DNA of 64,000 nucleotides from Pseudomonas sp. Marseille-Q3773 (GTDB taxonomy: Bacteria > Pseudomonadota > Gammaproteobacteria > Pseudomonadales > Pseudomonadaceae), in assembly GCF_916618955.1 (NCBI RefSeq), contig NZ_OU745390.1, positions 3,906,001 through 3,970,000 of the forward strand, in the 5' to 3' direction. Made by a program: the position numbers and the translations under genes. Below, in pieces: positions 9,759 to 18,596 of the stretch. The notes under the pieces are model-generated. The model was not told the origin of the DNA. It saw only the letters and a list, made by a program, of their open reading frames with translations, and did no database searches. The number at the start of each line of letters is the position of its first letter. The first letter of the stretch is position 1.

Positions 9759-11885
9759 TCAGGGCATTGGCCAGGAGAAAATCGCAGGAAAACTGCTGGC
9801 ATCCGCGGCGGTCATCGGGTACGCCACCAGGAAGCCCTGCACGTATTCACAACCGTTGGCCTTCAGCCAGGCCGCCTGGACCGGGGTTTCAACGCCCTCG
9901 GCAATCACCGTGATGCGATAGTCGCCGCACAGGCTGATGACGCTGCGCACCAGCGCAGCATCCACTGCCGAATCGGGCAGGCGCGCCACCAGGTGGCGGT
10001 CGAGCTTGAGGGTATCGATCGGCAGGTCGCGCAACATGCGCAACGAACAGTCGCCGGCACCGAAATCGTCCAGCGCCACCCGCACCCCCAGGTCGCGCAA
10101 GCGGTGGATCTGTTTCACCGCCGCATCGATGTTGTACATCAGCGAGGTTTCCGCCACCTCCACTTCCAGCTGTGCCGGGTTCAACTGGTACAGCTGGATC
10201 ACCCGTTGCAACTCCTCGACCAGGCCAGGCATGACGAATTGTGCACGGCTCAGGCTGATCCCCAGCACCAGGTCGGTGGCAAAGCGCTGGCACCAGGCCT
10301 GACGCTGGGCCGCACCCTGGCGGTAGATCCAGCTGGCCAGGCGGTTGATCAGGCGCGCCTCTTCCAGCAGCGGGATGAACAACCCGGGCGGCACATCGCC
10401 AACGCTGGGGTGCTGCCAGCGCAGCAACGCCTCGAAACCTCGCAGCTGGCCGCCATTGAAGGCGACCTGCGGCTGGTACACCAGGGTGAATTCCTGCTGC
10501 TCGATGGCCGCGCGCACGCTGTCTTCAAGCATCAGCCGCGAACGTGCCCGGCCATTAAGTTCCTGGTCATAGAAGCGGTACTGCTGGCGCCCCGCCTGCT
10601 TGGCCGCGTACATCGCCGCATCGGCGGCACGCAAAAGGCCTTCGACGTTGGCGCCGCAGTCCGGGTAAGTGGCGATGCCGATGCTGACCCCAAGGCACAC
10701 GTCGAAGCCGTCCACCTCGTGGCTGATGGAAACCCGCTCCAGCAGCCGTTCGGCATAACGCCCGGCCTGCTCCGGATACGGCAGGCCGTCGAACAGCGCG
10801 GTGAATTCATCACCGCCCATGCGCGCCAGCAGCGCCTCGCTGCCCAGGCAGTCCTTGAGCTGCTCGGCGACCCAGCGCAACACCCGGTCACCGGCGTCGT
10901 GGCCAAGCGAGTCATTGATGCGCTTGAAGCCGTCCAGGTCCATGTACATCAGCGCCTGCGCCTTGTCCGAGCGCTCGTTGCGCAACAGCACGCCTTCAGC
11001 GGCCTGGTAGAAACCGCGGCGGTTGAGCAGGCCGGTGAGCGGGTCGGTCACGGCCTGGTACTCCAGTTGCTGGTGCAGGTTGCGCACCACCGACATGTCC
11101 AGCACCGTCACCACCATGGCCTGCTGGTCGACCGGCAGCGGCGCGCAGGACAACGCCACGGGCAGCAGCCCACCGCCAGAGGAACGCAGTTGGGCATCGT
11201 GCACACGGAAGATCTGCCTGCCCAGGTAGGCCTGGTAGAAGCCCGAGTCCTCCCACTGGCTGGCATTGGCCAGTTGCACCAGATCGAGCAGGCGGGCGCC
11301 CTGCAGCTGTGCTACTGGCGTGGACAACAGGTTGGATATGGCCGGGTTGGCAAAGCTGATGATGCCCTGCGCATCCACCACCAGGATGCCCTCGGCAGCG
11401 TTTTCAAGGATCGATGCATTGAACGCCGTGGCCGCTTCCAGCTCACGGGTCAGGCGTTGCAGCATGCGCCGGTTTCGCTGCTGCTCGAGCAGGGCCTGGA
11501 CCTTAGGTTTGAGGATCTGTGGATCGAACGGCTTGAACATGTAGTCCACGGCGCCGCTGGCATAGCCTTTGAGCACGGCGGCTTCGGACTGTTCGTTGGC
11601 GGTGAGGAAGATGATCGGCGTCAGCCGGGTACGTTGGCTGCCGCGCATCAGCCGGGCGACTTCGAAGCCATCCATCTCCGGCATCTGTACATCCAGCAAG
11701 ACCAGATCGACTTCATGTTCAAGCAATGCGTTCAAGGCTTCCATACCCGAACTTGCCGTTAGTACCTGCCAATCCTGACGGGCCAGCAACGCCCGCATGC
11801 TGATGAGGTTCTCGGGGTAATCGTCTACCACCAGGAGAACCGAGTTGCCATCCAGTGGCTGTGGTAGAGCGGGAGCGCCATCCAT
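9759..11885 (-). CDS. Response regulator with PAS, GGDEF and EAL domains
   Basis: A protein of 708 residues. The receiver domain is at about 15-130, with the VVDD acidic pair, the phospho-acceptor Asp in LLDVQMPEMDG and the Lys in FKPF. A PAS domain follows at about 150-270, then GGDEF at about 285-445 with an intact ARMGGDEF, then EAL at about 460-705 with intact FEALLRW, EVAE, DDFG, LKLD and AEGVET. In the EAL domain the metal-binding Asn of the usual VNLS is Ser (GISLS), and loop 6 reads DDFGAGDCSL instead of DDFGTGYSSL, so phosphodiesterase activity is doubtful. It should make and/or bind cyclic-di-GMP under control of an unlinked histidine kinase. ATG 11885 has a GAGAAG site upstream. 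Confidence 0.9.
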   Translation of the reverse strand: MDGAPALPQPLDGNSVLLVVDDYPENLISMRALLARQDWQVLTASSGMEALNALLEHEVDLVLLDVQMPEMDGFEVARLMRGSQRTRLTPIIFLTANEQSEAAVLKGYASGAVDYMFKPFDPQILKPKVQALLEQQRNRRMLQRLTRELEAATAFNASILENAAEGILVVDAQGIISFANPAISNLLSTPVAQLQGARLLDLVQLANASQWEDSGFYQAYLGRQIFRVHDAQLRSSGGGLLPVALSCAPLPVDQQAMVVTVLDMSVVRNLHQQLEYQAVTDPLTGLLNRRGFYQAAEGVLLRNERSDKAQALMYMDLDGFKRINDSLGHDAGDRVLRWVAEQLKDCLGSEALLARMGGDEFTALFDGLPYPEQAGRYAERLLERVSISHEVDGFDVCLGVSIGIATYPDCGANVEGLLRAADAAMYAAKQAGRQQYRFYDQELNGRARSRLMLEDSVRAAIEQQEFTLVYQPQVAFNGGQLRGFEALLRWQHPSVGDVPPGLFIPLLEEARLINRLASWIYRQGAAQRQAWCQRFATDLVLGISLSRAQFVMPGLVEELQRVIQLYQLNPAQLEVEVAETSLMYNIDAAVKQIHRLRDLGVRVALDDFGAGDCSLRMLRDLPIDTLKLDRHLVARLPDSAVDAALVRSVISLCGDYRITVIAEGVETPVQAAWLKANGCEYVQGFLVAYPMTAADASSFPAIFSWPMP

Positions 11886-12082
11886 GCTGCTTCTCTATTA
11901 TGTGACCGACTTCAAAAATACACTTGGATCCATTAGTACTCTAGCTCTGAGCGAATAACACGCAATGCAATCAGAACGCTATCAGCGACTCAACTGAACC
12001 GTAGCCGACTAACGGTCAGTTCTCCGGGCCTCCATGCTGCTGATCACCAAACCTGCATGAGCAGCAGGTTTTCTGAAACCCG

Positions 12083-12114
12083 AAAACGAAAAACCCGCAT
12101 TTCTGCGGGTCTTC
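12083..12114 (-). terminator. Rho-independent terminator of fba
   Basis: Arms acccgca (12094-12100) and tgcgggt (12105-12111), followed on the minus strand by a T-rich run (tttttcgtttt). It starts about 20 bases after the fba stop. Confidence 0.8.
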
Positions 12115-12129
12115 CGTGTTGCCAGTCGA

Positions 12130-13194
12130 TCAGTTGACCTTGGCGGCCAGCTCGCCCTTGGCATAGCGCTGGAACATGCCTTCCAGGGAGATCGGCTTGA
12201 TCTTCGAGGCGTTGCCGGCGGTGCCGAAGGCTTCGTAGCGGGCGATGCACACATCACGCATGGCCTTCACGGTTTCGGCAAAGAACTTGCGTGGGTCGAA
12301 CTCGCTCGGGTGCATGGCCATGTGGCGGCGGATGGCGCCGGTGGAGGCCAGTCGCAGGTCGGTGTCGATGTTCACCTTGCGCACACCGTACTTGATGCCT
12401 TCGACGATTTCCTCGACCGGTACACCGTAGGTTTCCTTGATGTCGCCGCCGTATTGGTTGATGATCGCCAGCCACTCTTGCGGTACCGAGGACGAACCGT
12501 GCATCACCAGGTGGGTGTTGGGGATGCGCTTGTGGATTTCCTTGATGCGGTCGATAGCCAGCACGTCACCGGTTGGCGGCTTGGTGAACTTGTAGGCACC
12601 GTGGCTGGTACCGATGGCGATCGCCAGGGCGTCGACCTGGGTCTTCTTGACGAAGTCCGCAGCCTCTTCCGGGTCGGTCAGCATCTGGCTGTGGTCCAGC
12701 ACGCCTTCGGCGCCAATGCCGTCTTCTTCACCGGCCATGCCGGTTTCCAGCGAACCCAGGCAGCCCAGCTCGCCTTCTACCGAAACCCCGCAGGCGTGAG
12801 CCATGGCAACGGTCTGCTGGGTGACACGCACGTTGTACTCGTAGTCGGTCGGGGTCTTGCCGTCTTCGCCCAGCGAACCGTCCATCATCACCGAGCTGAA
12901 GCCCAGCTGGATCGAACGCTGGCAGACGTCAGGGCTGGTGCCGTGGTCCTGGTGCATGCACACCGGGATGTGCGGGAATTCTTCGATGGCCGCCAGGATC
13001 AGGTGACGCAGGAACGGCGCGCCGGCGTATTTGCGGGCACCGGCCGAGGCCTGGACGATCACCGGGGAGTCGGTCTTGTCGGCCGCTTCCATGATGGCGC
13101 GCATCTGCTCGAGGTTGTTGACGTTGAAAGCTGGAACGCCGTAACCGAACTCGGCGGCGTGGTCCAGCATCTGGCGCATGCTAATGAGTGCCAT
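12130..13194 (-). CDS. fba: Fructose-1,6-bisphosphate aldolase, class II
   Basis: A 354-residue class II (zinc-dependent) aldolase that interconverts fructose-1,6-bisphosphate with DHAP and glyceraldehyde-3-phosphate. Family landmarks are [12 protein letters not shown] near the N-terminus, [11 protein letters not shown] with the catalytic Asp and zinc His, [31 protein letters not shown] and [12 protein letters not shown] 13194 has GGGAGAGA upstream; the frame from 13320 would add 42 unrelated residues and overlap the next gene upstream. It is the last gene of the tkt-epd-pgk-fba cluster and is followed by a terminator. The C-terminus (about residues 330-354) is complete. Confidence 0.97.
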   Translation of the reverse strand: MALISMRQMLDHAAEFGYGVPAFNVNNLEQMRAIMEAADKTDSPVIVQASAGARKYAGAPFLRHLILAAIEEFPHIPVCMHQDHGTSPDVCQRSIQLGFSSVMMDGSLGEDGKTPTDYEYNVRVTQQTVAMAHACGVSVEGELGCLGSLETGMAGEEDGIGAEGVLDHSQMLTDPEEAADFVKKTQVDALAIAIGTSHGAYKFTKPPTGDVLAIDRIKEIHKRIPNTHLVMHGSSSVPQEWLAIINQYGGDIKETYGVPVEEIVEGIKYGVRKVNIDTDLRLASTGAIRRHMAMHPSEFDPRKFFAETVKAMRDVCIARYEAFGTAGNASKIKPISLEGMFQRYAKGELAAKVN

Positions 13195-13294
13195 GGTGTA
13201 TCTCTCTCCCGACAAGCGTCGTTTGTTTCGTGCAAGCCTGCCGCAGGGGCGGTTGCTGTTCAAGTAGTGTGGGCCACCCTCGCGGCCCGGCCAG

Positions 13295-13624
13295 TCACGG
13301 TGCCTTGCAGCCCCGCCCAATCAGATCGTTGGTTGCCACCCAGTACACCAGGCCCTCTTCGCCCTTGGTATGGAAGGCCAGCATGCCATCGCTGTACAGC
13401 GCACCCGATGCACCGGGCTCGGCCTTGAGGCGGTAGACCTGGTCACCACCCCCCAGGCGCACATCGACCTGGTCACGTTGCGCATCGGCGAAGCGCCACA
13501 GCACTTCAGCCTGGCTGTCGCAGACCCAACGGGTCCAGTCATCCGCCGGGGCGGGTTGCGCCGGTTGCAGCAGCGAGCATCCTGCCAGTGTCGCCAGGGC
13601 CGTCACGGCCAAAAGCGCTTTCAT
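13295..13624 (-). CDS. MliC-like lipoprotein (C-type lysozyme inhibitor family)
   Basis: A 109-residue lipoprotein. The signal peptide ends in a lipobox, LAGC, giving a lipidated Cys at position 16. The mature domain holds [15 protein letters not shown], then a Gly-rich turn ([10 protein letters not shown]), [18 protein letters not shown] and a final Cys in IGRGCKAP. These are features of the MliC/PliC fold that inhibits C-type lysozyme in the periplasm. GAGGAAG precedes the ATG. It lies between pgk and fba, separated from the small lipoprotein gene by a strong hairpin in its leader. Confidence 0.75.
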   Translation of the reverse strand: MKALLAVTALATLAGCSLLQPAQPAPADDWTRWVCDSQAEVLWRFADAQRDQVDVRLGGGDQVYRLKAEPGASGALYSDGMLAFHTKGEEGLVYWVATNDLIGRGCKAP

Positions 13625-13640
13625 TCAGCTTCCTCGATTC

Positions 13641-13659
13641 GGGGCCGCACTGCGGCCCC
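13641..13659. repeat. GC-rich hairpin in the leader of the MliC-like gene
   Basis: Arms ggggccgc and gcggcccc around a 3-base loop, 17 bases upstream of the MliC-like ATG. The T-run (tttt) lies on the plus-strand side only, so it is not a normal minus-strand terminator. It could be a processing or stability element. Confidence 0.5.
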
Positions 13660-13702
13660 TTTTCAAGACCACAAATCAGCCTTCAGGTTGCCTGTTACCC
13701 GA

Positions 13703-13921
13703 TCAAGGGCAACCCGGCGCCTTGCGCTGGTGGTCTTCGTCGTACTTTTCCAGGCCTTCCGGGCCTACGCGCTTGCTGATGACCGGCACGGTCTCGGCTT
13801 GCCATTCGGACTGGTAACAGCCGCCCTTTGGCGGCTGCCCCGGTTCGACATCCGAGGCCGGGCTGCCAGCGCAGGCGCTCAGCAGGCCAACCAGCATCAT
13901 CACAGGCAATCGCTTGACCAT
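13703..13921 (-). CDS. Small lipoprotein of unknown function
   Basis: A 72-residue protein with signal peptide VKRLPVMMLVGLL and lipobox LSAC, so the mature protein is a lipidated peptide of about 57 residues. Two further Cys (GGCYQ and the near-terminal GCP) could form a disulfide. ATG 13921 has GGGAG about 10 bases upstream; the longer frame from 13954 would overlap the pgk stop. It is placed between pgk and the MliC-like gene. I recognise no domain. Size and context suggest an envelope lipoprotein conserved in pseudomonads. Confidence 0.65.
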   Translation of the reverse strand: MVKRLPVMMLVGLLSACAGSPASDVEPGQPPKGGCYQSEWQAETVPVISKRVGPEGLEKYDEDHQRKAPGCP

Positions 13922-13953
13922 CAGGCCACTCCCTTTGCCAGGCGCAGACGTCA

Positions 13954-15117
13954 TCAGGCCTTGGCCCGTTCTTCCAGAATGGCCACGGCCGGCAGGACCT
14001 TGCCCTCGACGAATTCGAGGAAGGCACCACCACCGGTAGAAATGTAGGAGATATCGGCGCCAACGCCATACTTGTCGATCGCCGCCAGGGTGTCACCGCC
14101 GCCGGCGATGGAGAACGCCGCGCTATCGGCGATGGCCTTGGCCAGCACCTTGGTGCCGTTGCCGAACTGGTCGAACTCGAACACACCGACCGGGCCGTTC
14201 CACAGGATGGTTTTCGACGATTTCAGCAGCTCGGCGAAATTGGCTGCGGTTTGCGGGCCGATGTCCAGGATCATGTCGTCAGCGGCAACGTCGGCAATGG
14301 CCTTGACGGTGGCTTCGGCGCTTTCGGCAAACTCCTTGGCAACCACCACGTCGACAGGCAGCGGCACGCTGACCTTGGCGGCGATGGCCTTGGCCGTGTC
14401 GACCAGGTCAGGCTCGTACAGCGACTTGCCCACTGGGTGGCCGGCAGCAGCGAGGAAAGTGTTGGCGATGCCGCCACCGACGATCAGCTGGTCGCAGACT
14501 GCGCTCAGGCTGTTCAGCACGTCCAGCTTGGTGGACACCTTGGAGCCGGCAACGATGGCGGCCATCGGCTTGGCCGGGGCCTTCAAGGCCTTGCCCAGGG
14601 CATCCAGCTCGGCCGCCAGCAGCGGGCCGGCAGCGGCGACCTTGGCGAACTTGGCAACGCCATGGGTCGAACCCTCGGCGCGGTGAGCGGTACCGAATGC
14701 GTCCATGACGAACACGTCGCACAGGGCAGCGTATTGCTGCGCCAGCTCGTCGGCGTTTTTCTTCTCGCCCTTGTTGAAGCGTACGTTCTCGAACAGCACC
14801 AGGGAACCGGCCTGGACCTCGACACCCTCGAGGTAGTCGGCAACCAGCGGCACTTCACGGCCCAAGGCCTTGCTCAGGTAGTCGGCAACTGGCTTGAGGC
14901 TGTTCTCGGCCGAAAATTCACCTTCGGTCGGACGGCCCAGGTGCGAGCAGACCATTACCGCCGCGCCCTTCTCCAGGGCCAGCTTGATGGTCGGCAGCGC
15001 TGCCAGGATACGCGCGTCGCTGGCTACCACACCGTCCTTCACAGGCACGTTGAGGTCTTCGCGGATCAGTACGCGCTTACCTTGCAGGTCGAGGTCGGTC
15101 ATCTTCAACACGGTCAT
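13954..15117 (-). CDS. pgk: Phosphoglycerate kinase
   Basis: A 387-residue glycolytic/gluconeogenic kinase (1,3-bisphosphoglycerate + ADP to 3-phosphoglycerate + ATP). Landmarks: [11 protein letters not shown] (substrate-binding signature), [10 protein letters not shown], the region around [27 protein letters not shown], and [12 protein letters not shown] near the nucleotide site, with GGGDTLAAI close to the end. ATG 15117 has AAGGAC upstream. It starts 12 bases after the epd stop, so both are in one operon. Length matches the bacterial family. Confidence 0.98.
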   Translation of the reverse strand: MTVLKMTDLDLQGKRVLIREDLNVPVKDGVVASDARILAALPTIKLALEKGAAVMVCSHLGRPTEGEFSAENSLKPVADYLSKALGREVPLVADYLEGVEVQAGSLVLFENVRFNKGEKKNADELAQQYAALCDVFVMDAFGTAHRAEGSTHGVAKFAKVAAAGPLLAAELDALGKALKAPAKPMAAIVAGSKVSTKLDVLNSLSAVCDQLIVGGGIANTFLAAAGHPVGKSLYEPDLVDTAKAIAAKVSVPLPVDVVVAKEFAESAEATVKAIADVAADDMILDIGPQTAANFAELLKSSKTILWNGPVGVFEFDQFGNGTKVLAKAIADSAAFSIAGGGDTLAAIDKYGVGADISYISTGGGAFLEFVEGKVLPAVAILEERAKA

Positions 15118-15129
15118 GAATGCAGTCCT

Positions 15130-16191
15130 TCAGGGCTGTTTGTTGCGGGTGGGGTGGACGACGTGCAGATAATGTTCGGCAACGTCGAGCATACGGTTGG
15201 CAAACCCCCATTCGTTGTCGAACCAGGCCAGCAGGTTTACCAGGCGGGGGCCGGAAACACGGGTCTGGCTGGCATCGACGATCGCCGAATGCGGGTCGTG
15301 GTTGAAATCACAGCTGGCATGCGGCAACTCGGTGTAGGCCAGCAAGCCTTTCAGCGGGCCTTCCAGCGCCGCCTCGCGCAACACCCGGTTGACCTCGGCC
15401 GCACTGGTATCACGGGCAGTCTGCAAGGTGATGTCCAGGCACGAGACGTTGACGGTCGGTACGCGTACCGCTTTGGCCTGGATTCGCCCGGCAAGTTCCG
15501 GGAGCAGGCGTTCGATGCCACGCGCCAGACCAGTGGACACCGGGATCACCGACTGGAAGGCCGAACGCGTGCGGCGCAGGTCTTCGTGGTGGTAGGCGTC
15601 GATTACCGGCTGGTCGTTCATCGCCGAGTGGATGGTGGTGATCTGCACGTACTCGATACCGAACGCCTGATCCAGCACGCGCAGCAGCGGCACGCCGCAG
15701 TTGGTGGTGCACGAGGCGTTGGACACCAGGCGCTCACGGCCGGTCAGGCAGGCCTGGTTGATGCCGTAGACCACGGTGGCGTCGACGTCGGCCTCGCTGG
15801 CCATCGGCTGCGAGAACAGCACCCGCGGTGCTCCAGCGTCGAGGAAGCGCTGGCCATCGGCGCGGGTGTGGTAGGCGCCGGAGCACTCCAGCACCAGGTC
15901 GATGCCCAGGGCGGCCCAGTCGATGCCTTCAGGAGTGGCACTGCGCATTACCTTCACGCAATCGCCATTGATATGCAGACAGTCGCCATCGACCTTCACC
16001 TCACCGGGAAAACGCCCGTGGGTGGAGTCGAAGCGTGTCAGGTATTCCAGGCTGGCCTGGTCGGCCAGGTCGTTCAGCGCGACGATCTCGAAACCGGCCT
16101 TTGCCCCCCGCTCAAACAGCGCGCGCAGGACACAGCGGCCAATACGGCCATAACCGTTGAGTGCAACTTTGTAGGGACGCGGGTGGGACAT
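15130..16191 (-). CDS. epd: Erythrose-4-phosphate dehydrogenase (GapDH family)
   Basis: A 353-residue NAD-dependent dehydrogenase of the glyceraldehyde-3-phosphate dehydrogenase fold. The nucleotide-binding N-terminus is KVALNGYGRIGRCVLRALFE. The catalytic Cys lies in SNASCTTNCGVPLL. Its place between tkt and pgk, and similarity to Epd, indicate oxidation of erythrose-4-phosphate to 4-phosphoerythronate for pyridoxal-5'-phosphate synthesis. A residual GapDH activity cannot be excluded from sequence. ATG 16191 is selected because the frame extending to 16464 translates a repeat and overlaps the tkt stop region. The ribosome site is weak. Confidence 0.9.
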   Translation of the reverse strand: MSHPRPYKVALNGYGRIGRCVLRALFERGAKAGFEIVALNDLADQASLEYLTRFDSTHGRFPGEVKVDGDCLHINGDCVKVMRSATPEGIDWAALGIDLVLECSGAYHTRADGQRFLDAGAPRVLFSQPMASEADVDATVVYGINQACLTGRERLVSNASCTTNCGVPLLRVLDQAFGIEYVQITTIHSAMNDQPVIDAYHHEDLRRTRSAFQSVIPVSTGLARGIERLLPELAGRIQAKAVRVPTVNVSCLDITLQTARDTSAAEVNRVLREAALEGPLKGLLAYTELPHASCDFNHDPHSAIVDASQTRVSGPRLVNLLAWFDNEWGFANRMLDVAEHYLHVVHPTRNKQP

Positions 16192-16238
16192 TCGTTGGCT
16201 CGCTAACGCATGATGGCTGTTGGGCCGCGTTGCGGCCC

Positions 16239-16360
16239 ATCGCGACACAAGGCCGCGCCTACAAGAGGCTGCATGCGCAGTACCCTGTAGGCGCGGCCCT
16301 GTGTCGCGATGGAGGGCGAAGCCCTCCCCTTGCACGACCTGGAGGGCGTCACTGCCCTCC
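16239..16360. repeat. Long inverted repeat block (gcgacacaaggccgc class) plus two short hairpins
   Basis: Between tkt and epd. The outer arms (16239-16265 and about 16286-16310) are near-perfect reverse complements reading atcgcgacacaaggccgcgc. On the tkt side two hairpins with ggagggc/gccctcc arms follow (16311-16327 and 16341-16360). It may act as a terminator or mRNA-stabilising structure. The same repeat class occurs at 35291-35363. Confidence 0.75.
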
Positions 16361-16369
16361 ATCTTCACA

Positions 16370-18367
16370 TCAGTCTTCCAGCAGCTCTTCGGCAGTACCG
16401 AGGATGTTTTCCACGGTGAAGCCAAACTCTTCGAACAGAGCCGAAGCCGGTGCCGACTCACCATAGGTGGTCATGCCGATGACGCGGCCTTCCAGGCCAA
16501 CGTACTTGTACCAGAAGTCGGCATGGGCGGCTTCGATGGCAATGCGCGCGCCCACTTCCAGCGGCAGTACCGACTGCTTGTAGGCAGCGTCCTGGGCATC
16601 GAACACGCTGGTGCACGGCATGGAAACCACGCGCACCTTGCGGCCTTGCTCGGTCAGCTTGTCGAACGCCTGAACCGCCAGGCCCACTTCCGAACCGGTG
16701 GCGATCAGGATCAGCTCAGGCTCGCCGACGCAGTCCTTGAGCACATAGCCGCCACGGCTGATATCGGCGATCTGCTGGGCGTCACGCGCCTGGTGCTGCA
16801 GGTTCTGGCGCGAGAAGATCAAGGCCGAAGGGCCGTCCTTGCGCTCCAGGGCGTATTTCCAGGACACGGCGGATTCCACCGCGTCGGCCGGGCGCCAAGT
16901 GTCCAGGTTCGGCGTGCTGCGCAGGCTGGTCAGCTGTTCGATCGGCTGGTGGGTCGGGCCGTCTTCGCCCAGGCCGATGGAGTCGTGGGTATAGACGTGG
17001 ATCACGCGCTGCTTCATCAGCGCCGACATGCGCACGGCGTTGCGCGCGTATTCCATGAACATCAGGAAGGTCGCGCCGTAAGGCACCAGGCCGCCGTGCA
17101 GGGCAACGCCGTTCATGATGGCGGTCATGCCGAACTCGCGCACGCCGTAGAACACGTAGTTGCCGCTGGCATCGTTGGCTTCGACACCCTTGCAGCCCTT
17201 CCACAGGGTCAGGTTGGAGCCGGCCAGGTCAGCCGAACCGCCGAGGAACTCGGGCAGCAGCGGGCCGAAGGCGTTCAGGGCGTTCTGGCTGGCCTTGCGG
17301 CTGGCAATGGTTTCGCCCTTGGCCGCCACTTCATTGATGTAGGCCTGGGCCTTCTCGCTGAAGTCGGCCGGCAGTTCACCGGCAGCACGGCGCTGGAACT
17401 CGGCAGCCAGCTCTGGATAGGCCTTGGCATAGGCTTCGAAACGCTGGTTCCACTCGGCTTCGGCCTTGGCACCGGCGGCCTTGGCGTCCCACTCGGCGTA
17501 GATGTCGGCCGGGATCTCGAACGGGCCGTGGTTCCAGTTCAGCTCTTTGCGCGCCAGGGCGATTTCGTCGTTGCCCAGCGGTGCACCGTGGCAGTCTTCC
17601 TTGCCCTGCTTGTTCGGCGAGCCGAAGCCGATGATGGTCTTGCAGCAGATCAGAGTCGGGCGATCGCTCTTGCGAGCGGTCTCGATGGCGGTTCTGATCT
17701 CGTCGGCGTCATGGCCGTCGACATTGCGGATCACCTGCCAGTTGTACGCCTCGAAGCGCGCCGGGGTGTTGTCGGTGAACCAGCCGTGCACTTCGCCGTC
17801 GATGGAAATGCCGTTGTCGTCGTAGAACGCGATCAGCTTGTTCAGGCCCAGGGTGCCGGCCAGCGAGGCGACTTCGTGGGAAATACCTTCCATCATGCAG
17901 CCGTCGCCGAGGAACACGTAGGTATTGTGGTCGACGATGGTGTGGCCGTCACGGTTGAACTGGGCCGCCAGCACTTTTTCCGCCAGGGCGAAGCCCACGG
18001 CGTTGGCAATGCCCTGGCCGAGCGGGCCGGTGGTGGTCTCGACGCCTGGGGTGTAGCCGTATTCCGGGTGGCCCGGGGTGCGGCTGTGCAGCTGGCGGAA
18101 GGCCTTGAGGTCATCGATCGACAGGTCGTAGCCGGTCAGGTGCAGCAGCGAGTAGATCAGCATCGAACCGTGGCCGTTGGACAGCACGAAGCGGTCGCGG
18201 TCGACGAAATTCGGGTTGCTCGGGTTGTGCTTCAGATAGTCGCGCCAAAGCACTTCGGCGATATCCGCCATGCCCATGGGGGCACCTGGGTGGCCGCTGT
18301 TGGCCTTTTGCACGGCATCCATGCTGAGGGCACGAATGGCGTTGGCACGTTCACGACGGCTGGGCAT
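16370..18367 (-). CDS. tkt: Transketolase
   Basis: A 665-residue thiamine-diphosphate enzyme of the non-oxidative pentose phosphate pathway. Domains in order: pyrophosphate-binding domain with [28 protein letters not shown] and [14 protein letters not shown] (GDG...N-type TPP motif); pyrimidine domain with [16 protein letters not shown]; and a C-terminal domain ending in [16 protein letters not shown] 18367 has AGGAG 8 bases upstream. It heads the minus-strand cluster tkt-epd-pgk-fba and diverges from sahR-metK, sharing a 229-base intergenic region that contains a palindromic operator. Confidence 0.97.
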   Translation of the reverse strand: MPSRRERANAIRALSMDAVQKANSGHPGAPMGMADIAEVLWRDYLKHNPSNPNFVDRDRFVLSNGHGSMLIYSLLHLTGYDLSIDDLKAFRQLHSRTPGHPEYGYTPGVETTTGPLGQGIANAVGFALAEKVLAAQFNRDGHTIVDHNTYVFLGDGCMMEGISHEVASLAGTLGLNKLIAFYDDNGISIDGEVHGWFTDNTPARFEAYNWQVIRNVDGHDADEIRTAIETARKSDRPTLICCKTIIGFGSPNKQGKEDCHGAPLGNDEIALARKELNWNHGPFEIPADIYAEWDAKAAGAKAEAEWNQRFEAYAKAYPELAAEFQRRAAGELPADFSEKAQAYINEVAAKGETIASRKASQNALNAFGPLLPEFLGGSADLAGSNLTLWKGCKGVEANDASGNYVFYGVREFGMTAIMNGVALHGGLVPYGATFLMFMEYARNAVRMSALMKQRVIHVYTHDSIGLGEDGPTHQPIEQLTSLRSTPNLDTWRPADAVESAVSWKYALERKDGPSALIFSRQNLQHQARDAQQIADISRGGYVLKDCVGEPELILIATGSEVGLAVQAFDKLTEQGRKVRVVSMPCTSVFDAQDAAYKQSVLPLEVGARIAIEAAHADFWYKYVGLEGRVIGMTTYGESAPASALFEEFGFTVENILGTAEELLED

Positions 18368-18533
18368 CGCTGATCTCCTGGGGGGCTTGAATAGGTGGTG
18401 TCACGAAAAAAGGCGGCCATTTTCGCCCACTGGGGGGGCTTGGGGCAATGACGTATGGTCGCAGTCGGGGGATTTTCCTGTGATTGGCATTCAATTCGGG
18501 GCAAAACCGGGCGAACCGTCCCGCTCATCACCC

Positions 18534-18555
18534 AATATCAAAACTTTTTGATATT
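18534..18555. promoter_or_regulatory. Perfect palindrome upstream of sahR-metK, candidate SahR operator
   Basis: Arms aatatcaaaa (18534-18543) and ttttgatatt (18546-18555) are exact reverse complements around a 2-base centre. ArsR-family regulators bind such AT-rich palindromes. The site is 42 bases upstream of the SahR-type gene and may also affect the divergent tkt. A second, smaller inverted repeat (ttgccct/agggcaa, 18554-18571) adjoins it. Confidence 0.7.
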
Positions 18556-18596
18556 GCCCTTGCTAGGGCAACGATGCCTGTCTAGACTGCCGCCCC

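Noticed and set aside
16192..16464. N-terminal extension of Epd to 16464
   Set aside because: It would translate an inverted repeat and part of the tkt coding region; no similarity in the added residues.
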